This document shows positions 35,062 through 44,365 of a DNA stretch of 64,000 nucleotides, piece after piece (the first letter of the stretch is position 1; every line of letters begins with the position of its first letter). Source of the DNA: an uncultured Lachnospiraceae bacterium. GTDB taxonomy: Bacteria > Bacillota > Clostridia > Lachnospirales > Lachnospiraceae. The stretch covers positions 1 through 64,000 of the forward strand of contig CAJUSJ010000005.1 of assembly GCA_910588865.1 (NCBI GenBank). The letters are read 5' to 3'. Both the position numbers and the translations under genes were made by a program. Under the pieces are notes generated by a model. It had not been told where the DNA came from and did no database searches. It saw only the letters and a program-made list of their open reading frames with translations.

Positions 35062-35531
35062 GTTTTCACCTCATGGCTTTATTATATAGTTTTGAAAACC
35101 AGATGGCAAGAGGAATTTTTTATTATATTTTGACAAGTACTTAAGACGGATGCCGCCTGTAAATCATGTATTAAATGACTAATATCAGGGCATAGGAACC
35201 TATTTTTTTGAAAAAACAGATACATATTGGATAAAATATGGCAAAAAGACAAAATAATGCTAGGAAAAACAAAAATATGCTGTATAAAATTTACAACTAA
35301 TGTAATATAATAATTAAAGAAATATTAAGAAATTTGGTATAGCTAGGCGCTGTGGCATGTTTGCATGTGTTCCAATGACTTTGCACTACAAAATATGTCG
35401 CTTTGCTTTGCAAGAAGGCATGTAACGCAAAAGGCTTTGGAGGATATGCTGAATTTCGGAAAGGAGGTTGTGAAAACGTGCCCTTCGCCCATGATGTTAT
35501 ATAAAATCAAGAAGGGAGAAGATAGTAAAAG
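35062..35531. other. AT-rich intergenic region before the GH3 gene
   Basis: About 470 nt without a convincing gene. It is clearly more AT-rich than its surroundings. A 69-codon frame (35365-35574) overlaps the GH3 start and has no family resemblance or clear start. I found no promoter with a good -35/-10 pair, although several TATAAT-like hexamers occur near 35280-35340. AAGAAGGGAG at 35510-35519 serves the GH3 start. Confidence 0.5.
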
Positions 35532-38500
35532 ATGTATAAAAAACGCATTAAAAGCGCAATGGCAATCGCTTTAACTGTTTCCATGACCGTACCTGGCGCT
35601 CTTCCTGCTGGGAATGGGACATGGAAGGTGTTGGACAGTTTTGCCGCAGAGGGAGATGAAGAGAATGCGACTCCCAGTAATGCGACACCCAGCAATGTGA
35701 CATGGGGGAATGGAGATAGTGCTCAGAAGTTTGAGACTGTGAAGAACCCTGGAGGGGATGAGACTCCTACCGTTATTGCTAACTCAAAGCCAATTCTTAA
35801 ACTCCGAGGTTATAAGGATGCGGAAGGGAAGTGGCAGGTAGTAGATACTACTGAGGCTGTAGGCAGAGCCAGAACAGCGGAAGTGGAGGATGAAGACTTA
35901 GAATACCTTTACTTCAAAGATTCCAATAGAAATGGTAAGTTGGACGACTATGAGAACTGGACCCTGGAAGATGAGGAGAGAGCAAAAGACTTAGTCAGCA
36001 AGATGACTATAGATGACTTGGTTGGTATGATGGTAATCAATTCAAGGAATCCAAGTAACGGAACAGGCAAGACAGACGAGACAGGTCTTTTGGATGAAAA
36101 TGAGAAGATTCAGATTTCAGATGTTGAGCAGATCTTTGGTGGACAGGCGACCAATACTTATGGCACCACAGATACTATTACAAAGCTTGGCCTGAGACAT
36201 TTTATTCTGAGGGCGAATCCTGATCCTGATGTTTTGGCGGCGTGGATTAACCAGATGAATATTGTGGCAGAGAAGACAGAACTGGGCATTCCGGTATTGG
36301 TGGATTCTAACTCAAGAAATGAAAACGGCGAGATGATCTTTGGCATGAATGATGCTGTAGGTGTATTCTCCACATGGCCGGGAACATTAGGTCTTGCGGC
36401 AGCGGTCAGAGGTGACGAAAATGTTGAGTTGATTACTGAGTTCGCGAATATCGCAAGAGAAGAGTGGGATGCCAGCGGCCTTAAAAAGGGTTATATGTAC
36501 ATGGTAGACACCATGACAGATCCAAGATGGCAGCGTACATATGGAACCTTTGGTGAGGATCCGGAACTGATCGCTGAAATCGCGGCAGAACTGGTAAAAG
36601 GCTTCCAGGGTGGTTCAGACGGTGTCCAATCTAATGGCGTAGCTCTGACCATGAAGCATTTCCCGGGCGGTGGCGCGAGAGAGAATGGATTTGACCCTCA
36701 CTACAAGGCAGGCCAGTGGAATATCTATCAGACTAAGGATAGCTTAAAGACATATCATCTGCCGGGATTCCAGGCAGCGATTGATAACAAAGTATCTTCC
36801 ATTATGCCATATTACGCAAAACCATCTGAATTAAAGAGCAGTGTTCAGACTAACGCGCTGGGACAAGAGATTCCAATGCAGGCGGTAGGGTTTGCGTTTA
36901 ACAGATACTTTATTCAGAGTCTTTTGAGAGATCAGATGGGACATACTGGTTATGTAAACAGCGATAGTGGTATCATCGGTAGGATGGACTGGGGTGTAGA
37001 TAAGCTGGATGTTCCTGAAAAGGCGGCATACGCGATTAACGCGGGAACTGATATCATAAGTGATACTAACGATGTATGGTCCATTAAAGAAGCGTATGAG
37101 AGAGGCGCGGAAGGCAGCAAATCCGATTATTATAAAGATTTGAAGAATACGCCAGCTTATGGATTTACCAGTGAGCAAGTAACTCTGACCAGAGAAACTT
37201 TGGAAAGATCCAATGTACGTCTTCTGAAAGAAATGTTCGCTCTTGGTTTGTTTGAGAACCCATATAGGGATCCGGAAAATGCCAAGGAAGTAGTTGAGAA
37301 TCAGGACAACTGGGATAAAGCTTATGAGGCGCACCAGAAATCCGTTGTTATGCTGAAGAACGTTGATAATGTACTTCCTCTGACAGATGAAAAGCTGGAA
37401 GGCAAGAAAGTATATGCGGAGGCTTTTACAAAATCTGGTGGTGAAGAAAGCACGGAAGCATTGAGACAGCAGGTAAGAGACTCGTTTGGAATGGAATTGA
37501 CAGAGAATTATGAAGAGGCGGATTATGCGTTGTTGTTTGTAACTCCGTCTTCTGGTAATTATTCCTCAGCAACTCCAGGCTTCCTTGAGCTTGATATCTG
37601 TGAGGATAAAGAAGTTCACCATGTAGATGCTGAGAACCGTCCAATGGAAACGACTTATAAGGAGACCACTCTTAAAGATGTTGGTAAGATTGCCGAGATT
37701 TCCGCGGCAGTAAGGGCTAATGGCGGTAAGGTTATCACTAATGTAAACTTTACTATGGCATGGCAGTTAGGTAATGTAGAGCCTTATGCGGATGCTCTTT
37801 TGGCAGGATTTTCTACCTTCCCAAGAGCGACTCTGGATGTAATTGTAGGCAATTATAAACCGACCGGTAGGATGCCGATCACTCTTCCAAAGAATGACGC
37901 GGTAATCGCGGTTAATAAAGACGGTGTATGTGTTTCCCCTAACGATGTTCCAGGATATGACAAAGATAAGTATATGCCGGATTCCCTGAAAGATTCCAAT
38001 GGTAAGGCCTATGCTTACAAAGATGCTGTCGGCAATTATTATGAACGTGATTTTGGCTTAAGTTTTGAGGATGATTATAATGATCCTCTTAACACAGAGT
38101 TCAAGGTAGAGGCCAATGGCGCGGGCGAGCCAACCATCGGCGCGAGACCGGAGAATATCATCGAAGTTGAAGGCAAGCGCTTCAAGGATTCCAACAAGAA
38201 TGGTCAGTTGGATAAGTATGAGGACTGGAGACTTTCTTCTGAAGAGAGAGCGAAAGACCTGGTAAGCAAGATGACGGTTGAAGACAAGATCGGTATGATG
38301 GTCATCAACTCCAGAGGCATGGGTATTAATCAGAAGGACAAGTCAAAGGTAGACGCTACTGGTCTTCTTGATGAGGCCATGAGCGTAAGCTCTTCAAATG
38401 TTGAGAACGTATTTGGTGGACAGGGTAAAGGTACTTATGGAACCACTGACACCATCAAGAAACTGCGCATGAGACATTTCATTCTGAGACAGAATCCTGA

Positions 38501-40877
38501 GCCGGAAGAACTGGCGGCATGGATCAATCAGATGAACCTGGTAGCGGAGGAAACAGAACTGGGTATCCCGGTACTGGTAGACTCCAACTCCAGAAATGAA
38601 AACGGCCAGATGACCTTTGGTATGAACGATGCCTCCGGCGTGTTCTCCACATGGCCGGGAACCTTAGGACTCGCGGCAGCGGTCAAGGGCGACATCGCCA
38701 AGGGTGGAGACGCTTCCCTCATCAGCAACTTCGCGGATATCGCTAGAAGCGAGTGGGATGCCAGCGGTCTCAAGAAGGGTTATATGTACATGGTAGATAC
38801 CATGACAGATCCAAGATGGCAGCGTACATACGGAACCTTTGGTGAGGATCCAGAACTGATCGCTGACATCGCGGCAAGACTTGTAGTAGGTTTCCAGGGC
38901 AGCTCTGAGGGTGTACAGCCTAACGGCGTGGCTCTGACCATGAAACACTTCCCAGGCGGCGGCGCGAGAGAGAACGGATTTGATCCTCACTATGCGGCAG
39001 GCCAGTGGAATGTATATCAGACTGAGGACAGTTTGAGAAAATATCATCTGCCAGGTTTCCAGGCAGCTATTGATAATAACGTATCTTCTATTATGCCGTA
39101 TTATGCTAAGCCAAATGAAGTAAAGAGTGACAAGCAGTATGACATAAACGGAAACGAGATTTCCTGGCAGGCAGTAGGATTCGCGTTCAACAAATTCTTT
39201 ATCCAGGATCTTCTGAGAGATCAGATGGGACATAAGGGTTATGTGAACAGCGACAGCGGTATCATCGGCAACATGGACTGGGGTGTAAAGATGCTGGATG
39301 TTCCTGAGAAGGCAGGATACGCGATCAACGCGGGAACGGATATCATCAGCGACACTAATGATGTATGGTCCATCAAGGAAGCTTATGACAGAGCCACTAA
39401 CAGCTATTATGATGATCCTGAGAACGAGCTTCCTGAAGGTTTCTCCAAAGAGCAGGTAACCCTTACGGATGCGGCTCTGAATCGCGCAAACGAGCGTCTT
39501 CTGAAAGAAATGTTTGACCTTGGTCTGTTTGAGAACCCATACAGGGATCCTGACAACGCTAAGGCAGTGGTTGATACCAAGGAGAACTGGGATGCCGCTT
39601 ATGAGGCACATCAGAAATCCGTTGTCCTGCTGAAGAATGACAATGTTCTTCCTCTGACAGCTGAGAAGCTGGATGGAAAGAAAGTATATGTTGAGTATTT
39701 TGCTCAGTCTGGCGCTGACAATGTCACTCCTGGCCTGAGAGAAGAACTGGCAGGCAAGTATGGTCTGACTTTGACCAACAATTACGCGGAAGCAGATTAC
39801 GCTCTTCTGTTTGTAAACCCGACTTCCGGTGCTTATTTCTCGGCAACTCCAGGTTTCCTGGAACTTGATATTTGTGAGGACAAGGAAGTTCATAATGTAG
39901 ATGCTGATAATCGTCCATTGGAAACTACTTATAAAGAGACTACTCTTGAGAGAGCCGACAAGATCGCCAAGATCTCCTCAACCGTAAGAGGCAACGGCGG
40001 CAAGGTTATCACCAATGTGAACTTCACACTGGCATGGATGTTAGGCAATGTAGAGCCTTATTCAGATGCTCTTCTGGCTGGATTTGACACCTACACCGAG
40101 GCTACTATGGATGTTATCGTGGGCAATTACGAGCCTACCGGCAAGATGCCTATCACCCTTCCAAAGGATGATTCTGTAATTGCGGTTAACGCTGACGGCG
40201 TATGTATCTCCCCCAACGATGTTCCCGGATATCTGAAGGATGAGTACATGCCAGAGTCCATGAAAGATGAGAATGGCAAGGCTTACGCTTACAGAGACAG
40301 CAAAGGCAATTACTATGAGATGAACTTTGGTCTGGATTACAGCACCAGAAGACCGAACCGGCCATCTGGCGGCGGAAGCAGCAGCGGCGGCGGTTCCGGA
40401 TCCGGTTCTTCCAGAAGCACTTCCACAAGCGGAAGCTGGCAGCAGGATGCCAATGGATGGTGGTTCCAGTACACCAACGGCGGTTATGCCACTAACAAGT
40501 GGGAGACAATCAACGGCAAGTGGTATTACTTCAACGAGAAGGGCTATGCCGTGACAGGCTGGCAGCTGATCAATGGTCAGTGGTACTATCTTGATTCCAC
40601 TAACTGCGATATGAAGACAGGCTGGTATTTTGACAGTGCGGATGGCAAGTGGTATTACTTAAGCGGGTCAGGCGCGATGGCAACCGGCTGGGTTGAGGTG
40701 AACGGCAAGTCATATTATCTGTCTCCGACAGCAACTGAGCCTACATACAGCTATGACGCTGAAAAGGGCGCATGGGTATACACCAACGCGGCGGCAAGAC
40801 CGTTTGGTTCTATGTATGTATCCGAGACAACTCCTGACGGCTATCAGGTAGACGCGAACGGAGCATGGATTCAGTAA
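35532..40877 (+). CDS. Secreted giant protein with two tandem GH3 glycosidase units and C-terminal choline-binding-type repeats
   Basis: A 1781-residue secreted protein. The signal peptide is residues 1-~30, followed by a short ATPSN-repeat linker. Two GH3 units (about 125-870 and 885-1620) are offset by 763 residues. Each begins with an EF-hand-like loop (KDSNRNGKLDDYE / KDSNKNGQLDKYE) and holds YGTFGEDPELIA, TMKHFPGGGARENGFDPHY and the GH3 nucleophile in VNSDSG (D478 and D1241). The two units are also very alike at DNA level, so this is an internal gene duplication. A Gly/Ser linker leads to choline-binding-type repeats (GWQLINGQWYYL type, ~1635-1730) that would tether it to the wall. Substrate unknown; GH3 enzymes release terminal beta-glycosyl residues. 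Confidence 0.9.
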   Translation: MYKKRIKSAMAIALTVSMTVPGALPAGNGTWKVLDSFAAEGDEENATPSNATPSNVTWGNGDSAQKFETVKNPGGDETPTVIANSKPILKLRGYKDAEGKWQVVDTTEAVGRARTAEVEDEDLEYLYFKDSNRNGKLDDYENWTLEDEERAKDLVSKMTIDDLVGMMVINSRNPSNGTGKTDETGLLDENEKIQISDVEQIFGGQATNTYGTTDTITKLGLRHFILRANPDPDVLAAWINQMNIVAEKTELGIPVLVDSNSRNENGEMIFGMNDAVGVFSTWPGTLGLAAAVRGDENVELITEFANIAREEWDASGLKKGYMYMVDTMTDPRWQRTYGTFGEDPELIAEIAAELVKGFQGGSDGVQSNGVALTMKHFPGGGARENGFDPHYKAGQWNIYQTKDSLKTYHLPGFQAAIDNKVSSIMPYYAKPSELKSSVQTNALGQEIPMQAVGFAFNRYFIQSLLRDQMGHTGYVNSDSGIIGRMDWGVDKLDVPEKAAYAINAGTDIISDTNDVWSIKEAYERGAEGSKSDYYKDLKNTPAYGFTSEQVTLTRETLERSNVRLLKEMFALGLFENPYRDPENAKEVVENQDNWDKAYEAHQKSVVMLKNVDNVLPLTDEKLEGKKVYAEAFTKSGGEESTEALRQQVRDSFGMELTENYEEADYALLFVTPSSGNYSSATPGFLELDICEDKEVHHVDAENRPMETTYKETTLKDVGKIAEISAAVRANGGKVITNVNFTMAWQLGNVEPYADALLAGFSTFPRATLDVIVGNYKPTGRMPITLPKNDAVIAVNKDGVCVSPNDVPGYDKDKYMPDSLKDSNGKAYAYKDAVGNYYERDFGLSFEDDYNDPLNTEFKVEANGAGEPTIGARPENIIEVEGKRFKDSNKNGQLDKYEDWRLSSEERAKDLVSKMTVEDKIGMMVINSRGMGINQKDKSKVDATGLLDEAMSVSSSNVENVFGGQGKGTYGTTDTIKKLRMRHFILRQNPEPEELAAWINQMNLVAEETELGIPVLVDSNSRNENGQMTFGMNDASGVFSTWPGTLGLAAAVKGDIAKGGDASLISNFADIARSEWDASGLKKGYMYMVDTMTDPRWQRTYGTFGEDPELIADIAARLVVGFQGSSEGVQPNGVALTMKHFPGGGARENGFDPHYAAGQWNVYQTEDSLRKYHLPGFQAAIDNNVSSIMPYYAKPNEVKSDKQYDINGNEISWQAVGFAFNKFFIQDLLRDQMGHKGYVNSDSGIIGNMDWGVKMLDVPEKAGYAINAGTDIISDTNDVWSIKEAYDRATNSYYDDPENELPEGFSKEQVTLTDAALNRANERLLKEMFDLGLFENPYRDPDNAKAVVDTKENWDAAYEAHQKSVVLLKNDNVLPLTAEKLDGKKVYVEYFAQSGADNVTPGLREELAGKYGLTLTNNYAEADYALLFVNPTSGAYFSATPGFLELDICEDKEVHNVDADNRPLETTYKETTLERADKIAKISSTVRGNGGKVITNVNFTLAWMLGNVEPYSDALLAGFDTYTEATMDVIVGNYEPTGKMPITLPKDDSVIAVNADGVCISPNDVPGYLKDEYMPESMKDENGKAYAYRDSKGNYYEMNFGLDYSTRRPNRPSGGGSSSGGGSGSGSSRSTSTSGSWQQDANGWWFQYTNGGYATNKWETINGKWYYFNEKGYAVTGWQLINGQWYYLDSTNCDMKTGWYFDSADGKWYYLSGSGAMATGWVEVNGKSYYLSPTATEPTYSYDAEKGAWVYTNAAARPFGSMYVSETTPDGYQVDANGAWIQ

Positions 40878-40895
40878 TTTAATATTTGCTTTCCA

Positions 40896-40930
40896 CAGGG
40901 CGGGGTATATAGAGATATATGCCCCGCCTG
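40896..40930 (+). terminator. Terminator-like hairpin after the GH3 gene
   Basis: CAGG-GCGGGG-TATAT pairs with ATATA-T-GCCCCGC-CTG, giving a long GC/AT stem with a short T-rich tail. Confidence 0.6.
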
Positions 40931-40994
40931 TTTGCGTTTCCTACACTTATTTTTTTCCCCCGCATACCATAAAGTATGTGAGAGGAGGCATTAT

Positions 40995-41762
40995 ATGAAA
41001 ACAAAATTGGAAGTAAAGGGCCTGTGTTATTCCTATCATACCATGGAAGGGGAGACGCAGGCCCTTTTGGATATATCATTTGATGTAAAAGACGGGGAAT
41101 TCTTTGTCATCGTGGGGCCGTCAGGGTGCGGAAAATCGACCCTTCTGTCTCTTCTGTGCGGTCTGATGGAGCCTGAGAGCGGCAGTATCCTTATTGACGG
41201 CGCGCCTGGAGAGCCCAGCCGCGCGGCCATGGGGTATATGCTCCAGAGAGACCATTTGCTTGAGTGGCGGACCATTTTTTCCAATATCTCTTTAGGGCTG
41301 GAGATCCAGAACCGTCTTGATGAGAAGGCGGAAAAGGAGCTGATCCATATGCTGGACACCTATGGCCTGTCCCAGTTCAAGGCTGCCAGGCCGGGGCAGC
41401 TCTCCGGCGGAATGCGGCAGAGGGCGGCCCTGATCCGCACCCTGGCCCTCAAACCGGATATCCTTCTTTTGGATGAACCTTTTTCCGCGCTGGATTATCA
41501 GACAAGACTGGAAGTGTGCGACGATATCAGCACAATTATCCGTACACAGAAGAAGACAGCAGTGCTGATCACCCATGACCTGTCAGAGGCCATCTCTGTG
41601 GCGGACCGGATTCTGATTTTGAGCAGCAGGCCGGGGAGAGTAAAAGATATAATCCCCGTGGCATTTGAACCAGAGTACGACAGGCCTCTCACAAGGAGGA
41701 ACGCCCCGGAATTCTCTGCTTATTTTAATCAACTGTGGAAGGAGCTGAGAGATCATGAATGA
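40995..41762 (+). CDS. NitT/TauT-family ABC transporter ATPase
   Basis: A 255-residue ATPase of the TauB/SsuB type: Walker A GPSGCGKST, Q-loop MLQRDHLLEW, signature LSGGMRQR, Walker B ILLLDEPFSALD and ITHDLSEAISVADRI. It would power uptake of a sulfonate, nitrate, thiamine precursor or related solute. The ATG at 40995 has GAGAGGAGG upstream (an in-frame ATG at 40932 has not). It overlaps the permease gene by 8 nt. Because the permease is split by an insertion, the ATPase probably has no working partner at present. Confidence 0.92.
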   Translation: MKTKLEVKGLCYSYHTMEGETQALLDISFDVKDGEFFVIVGPSGCGKSTLLSLLCGLMEPESGSILIDGAPGEPSRAAMGYMLQRDHLLEWRTIFSNISLGLEIQNRLDEKAEKELIHMLDTYGLSQFKAARPGQLSGGMRQRAALIRTLALKPDILLLDEPFSALDYQTRLEVCDDISTIIRTQKKTAVLITHDLSEAISVADRILILSSRPGRVKDIIPVAFEPEYDRPLTRRNAPEFSAYFNQLWKELRDHE

Positions 41763-42447
41763 GCCTTCAATGTCTCAAAAGGAATTTGTCTTCAAAGAGA
41801 AACTGCACAAAAGCCAGGTTCAGATATGCCGGGTAATGCTCCTGGTGCTTTTGCTGGCAGTGTGGGAATTGTGCGCGGAACTGGGCATCATTGATTCCTT
41901 TATTTTCAGTTCTCCCACCCGGATCTGGAAATGTTTCGGGAAAATGGCAGGGGATGGAAGTATTTTCCTTCACATCGGGGTGACGCTTCTGGAAACCCTG
42001 GTAAGCTTTTTTCTTGTGGTGGTCATCGGCGTGGCCGCGGCCGTGGCTCTGTGGGCCAGCAGAAGTCTTTCTGAAGTTCTGGAGCCCTACCTGGTGATGT
42101 TAAACAGCCTGCCAAAATCCGCCCTGGCTCCCCTGCTGATTGTGTGGCTGGGCAACAATATGAGGACCATCATCGTTGCGGCGGTGTCGGTGGCAGTGTT
42201 TGGGTCCATCCTGACACTGCACACGGGATTCATGCAGACCGACCAGGATAAGATCAGGCTCATACAGTCCCTGGGAGGGACAAAGAGAGATGTTCTCACA
42301 AAGGTGCTGATCCCCTCGTCAGTGCCCCTGATCATCAGCAACATGAAAGTGAATGTGGGATTGTGCCTGGTGGGGGTGATCATCGGGGAGTTTCTGTCAG
42401 CCAAGGCGGGGCTGGGATATCTGATCATCTACGCGTCTCAGGTATTT
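41755..42447 (+). pseudogene. NitT/TauT-family ABC permease, 5' part, interrupted by the serine-recombinase element
   Basis: The first 231 codons of a TauC/SsuC-type permease: several membrane helices and the coupling loop (IRLIQSLGGTKRDVL, GEFLSAKAGLGYLIIYASQVF). After F231 the sequence leaves the family. The reading continues only as a Cys/Arg-rich tail to 42627 (60 non-homologous residues, no last membrane helix). The missing C-terminus is found in frame at 46374-46469. Joined at the TTTA core, the two parts give a normal 262-residue permease. Confidence 0.9.
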
Positions 42448-42470
42448 AGCTGTGAGTACAGACTGACAGG
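42445..42470 (+). other. attL: left junction of the serine-recombinase element
   Basis: The host permease sequence CTCAGGTA meets TTTA (42445-42448) and then the element arm GCTGTGAGTACA...TGACAGG. The TGTGAG (42451-42456) and TGACAGG (42464-42470) blocks are inverted repeats of CTCACA and CCTGTCA at the right end, at exactly mirrored distances. Confidence 0.85.
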
Positions 42471-42501
42471 AAACCATATGCCGCCCCGTTTGCGGGCATC
42501 C

Positions 42502-42638
42502 GTTACTGTTCAGGTAGGTCTATGCGCTTGCCGCACTGACCGTGTGATAAACTGGGCCAGAGAGCAAAAATCCCATCGCCGCAGGCGATTTTCATGGATT
42601 TTTGCCAGTTGCTGTGAACGCGTGTGAACAGTAACTGG
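42502..42638. repeat. Nested inverted repeats at the left end of the element
   Basis: GTTACTGTTCA (42502-42512) is the exact inverse of TGAACAGTAAC (42625-42635). Inside lies a hairpin with 10-bp arms GCAAAAATCC/GGATTTTTGC (42564-42605) enclosing ATCGCC-GCA-GGCGAT. A further hairpin CCAGTTGCTGT/ACAGTAACTGG spans 42605-42638. The positions 42577-42604 match copy 1 at 32908-32935 in inverse orientation. The stretch looks like a structured RNA or a small non-autonomous repeat. Confidence 0.65.
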
Positions 42639-42674
42639 CATCCGTGGGCGGTAACGGAAAACTTGCCTGCTGGC

Positions 42675-42703
42675 TTGATAATGGGAGATTTCCGTGTTAA
42701 GAT
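42675..42703 (+). promoter_or_regulatory. Promoter of the element's MATE gene
   Basis: TTGATA, 17 nt, TAAGAT, about 55 nt before the ATG and after the structured repeats. Confidence 0.55.
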
Positions 42704-42760
42704 GGTATCGGATTTAAAGACGGCAGACTGGCTAAAGATTGAAAGAAGGGTAAAATAATT

Positions 42761-44134
42761 ATGAATCACACACACATCGTCACACCGACAAAGAAAACCA
42801 CAGCCATGGATATGACCCAGGGGTCCATTATGAAACTTCTGATACTGTTCGCGGTTCCTCTGCTTTTAGGAAACCTGTTCCAGCAGCTCTACAACACCGT
42901 GGATGTTCTGGTAGTGGGCAACTTTGTGGGAAAGGAGGCTCTCGCGGCTGTGGGGTCCGTGGCCAGCATCATCAACATGCTGGTGCTGTTTTTCAACGGC
43001 GTGTCCATCGGAGCGGGTGTGGTGATCAGCCATTATTTCGGAGCCCACGACAAGGAAAATGTGCACCAGGCCGTGGAGACCACCATGGCGGTGACGCTGT
43101 TTTTCAGCGTGCTGTTCACCATCATCGGCGTTACCATGGTTCCTTTTATGCTTCGTCTCATGTCCACGCCGGATGATGTGATGGAGTCCGCCGCGGTGTA
43201 TCTGCGGATCTATTTTTCCGGGATCTCCGGTCTTCTGGTCTACAATATGGGAAGCGGTATCCTGCGGGCCGTGGGAGACACCAAGCGCCCTTTGATGTTT
43301 CTGTGTCTGTCCAGCCTTATGAATATTGTGCTGGATCTGGTGTTTGTCATTGCCTTTGGGCTGGGAATAGCGGGCGTTGCCTACGCCACTGTTATTTCCC
43401 AGTTTGTATCAGCTGCCCTGATCCTGGCGTATCTTATGAGAACCGGGGACATTTACCGTTTTACCCTGAAGGATATGAAGCTGAACCGCAGGATTCTGAA
43501 TCAGATTCTGGCGGTGGGGCTGCCTACGGGCATTCAGTCCGCCATCACCTGCTTTTCCAATGTGGTGGTCCAGTCTTATATCAACAGCTTTGGGGCAGGC
43601 TGCATGGCGGGCTGGAGCTGTTACACAAAGATTGACCAGTTTGTGTTTCTGCCCATGCAGAGCATGGGTATGGCGGTGACCACCTTTGTGGGACAGAATA
43701 CGGGCGCGGGGGATACGGAGCGGGCGAAAAAAGGTACATACACAGGGCTTGGGATGGCCATTGTCATTACCATCTGCGGGGTTATTCCCCTGTGGATCTT
43801 CGCGGATGCCGCCATGCACATGTTCAGCCAGGACCCTTCCGTGATCTACTACGGCGTATTCTTTGCCCGGTTCTGTCTGCTTTTTATTACCTGCTGCTGC
43901 TTTAACCAGGTGCTGTCAGGAGCTTTGAGAGGCGTGGGAGACGCGAAGGCCCCTATGTTTATTATGATCTTCTCCTTTGTGGTATTTCGTCAGATCTACC
44001 TGTTTGTGGCCACTCATATTGTGAATAATATTTATGTGGTGGGTTTCGGTTATCCCGCTGGCTGGATCATGTGTTCCGCGCTGTTTATGATCTATTACCG
44101 GTTCAGCGGGTGGGAGAAGCGGGTTCATGTCTGA
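42761..44134 (+). CDS. MATE family efflux transporter carried by the element
   Basis: A 457-residue MATE exporter of the DinF/NorM-like branch (LLILFAVPLLLGNLFQQLYN, TVDVLVVGNFVGKEALAAVG, GIAGVAYATVISQ, MGMAVTTFVGQNTGAG). It has twelve predicted helices. It lies between the two att junctions, so it is cargo of the serine-recombinase element. It would export cationic compounds. SD GAAAGAAGGG precedes the ATG. The protein differs from the two other MATE proteins in the window, so it is not a recent local copy. Confidence 0.92.
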   Translation: MNHTHIVTPTKKTTAMDMTQGSIMKLLILFAVPLLLGNLFQQLYNTVDVLVVGNFVGKEALAAVGSVASIINMLVLFFNGVSIGAGVVISHYFGAHDKENVHQAVETTMAVTLFFSVLFTIIGVTMVPFMLRLMSTPDDVMESAAVYLRIYFSGISGLLVYNMGSGILRAVGDTKRPLMFLCLSSLMNIVLDLVFVIAFGLGIAGVAYATVISQFVSAALILAYLMRTGDIYRFTLKDMKLNRRILNQILAVGLPTGIQSAITCFSNVVVQSYINSFGAGCMAGWSCYTKIDQFVFLPMQSMGMAVTTFVGQNTGAGDTERAKKGTYTGLGMAIVITICGVIPLWIFADAAMHMFSQDPSVIYYGVFFARFCLLFITCCCFNQVLSGALRGVGDAKAPMFIMIFSFVVFRQIYLFVATHIVNNIYVVGFGYPAGWIMCSALFMIYYRFSGWEKRVHV

Positions 44135-44168
44135 CGAGGAGAAATTCCTGGCAAATGTCCAAGCTATT

Positions 44169-44206
44169 GGCCATATTCATATAAAAAACAGGAGCAGAAT
44201 ATGGCC
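44169..44206 (+). promoter_or_regulatory. Hairpin covering the small ORF start
   Basis: GGCCATATTC (44169-44178) and GAATATGGCC (44197-44206) are perfect 10-bp inverse repeats. The loop holds AGGAG (44190-44194) and the 3' arm holds the ATG at 44201. The structure could hide the start codon, or the duplex form could be a recombinase operator. Confidence 0.5.
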
Positions 44207-44365
44207 CGCGATGATTGTCAGCGGAAAAAGGAGGACAGTTACATGGGAGTTTTCCAAAATGAAAAACCTATCCTTGGTCAGGCGGCCAGGCTGTTGGTCA
44301 GCGAGAAGCTGATAGATCCGGAGGAGCAGCTGCGCTTTCTGGCTCTTCTGGAGGAGGAGACATAA
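44201..44365 (+). CDS. Small protein preceding the serine recombinase
   Basis: A 54-codon ORF from ATG 44201 (AGGAG 6 nt upstream) or a 40-codon form from ATG 44243 (AGGAGG 7 nt upstream). The shared C-terminal part reads LGQAARLLVSEKLIDPEE and LRFLALLEEET, a predicted helical, acidic peptide. Its stop TAA touches the TTG start of the recombinase, so translation is coupled. I do not recognise a family. Candidates by position are a recombination directionality factor or a repressor of the recombinase; neither is shown. Confidence 0.65.
   Translation: MARDDCQRKKEDSYMGVFQNEKPILGQAARLLVSEKLIDPEEQLRFLALLEEET

Noticed and set aside
35365..35574. 69-codon frame overlapping the GH3 start
   Set aside because: Overlaps the signal-peptide region of the GH3 gene, lacks a convincing ribosome binding site and matches no family.
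38664..39893. A 409-codon frame antisense to the GH3 gene
   Set aside because: Antisense to a strongly conserved coding unit, no ribosome binding site and no family resemblance.
42448..42627. Taking the permease reading to 42627 as a real 290-residue protein
   Set aside because: The last 60 residues are Cys/Arg-rich, lack a membrane helix and are encoded by the element's structured end; the true C-terminus is at 46374.
44127..44312. 61-codon frame starting in the end of the element's MATE gene
   Set aside because: It runs through the hairpin in a different frame from the better-supported small ORF, and has no ribosome binding site of its own spacing.
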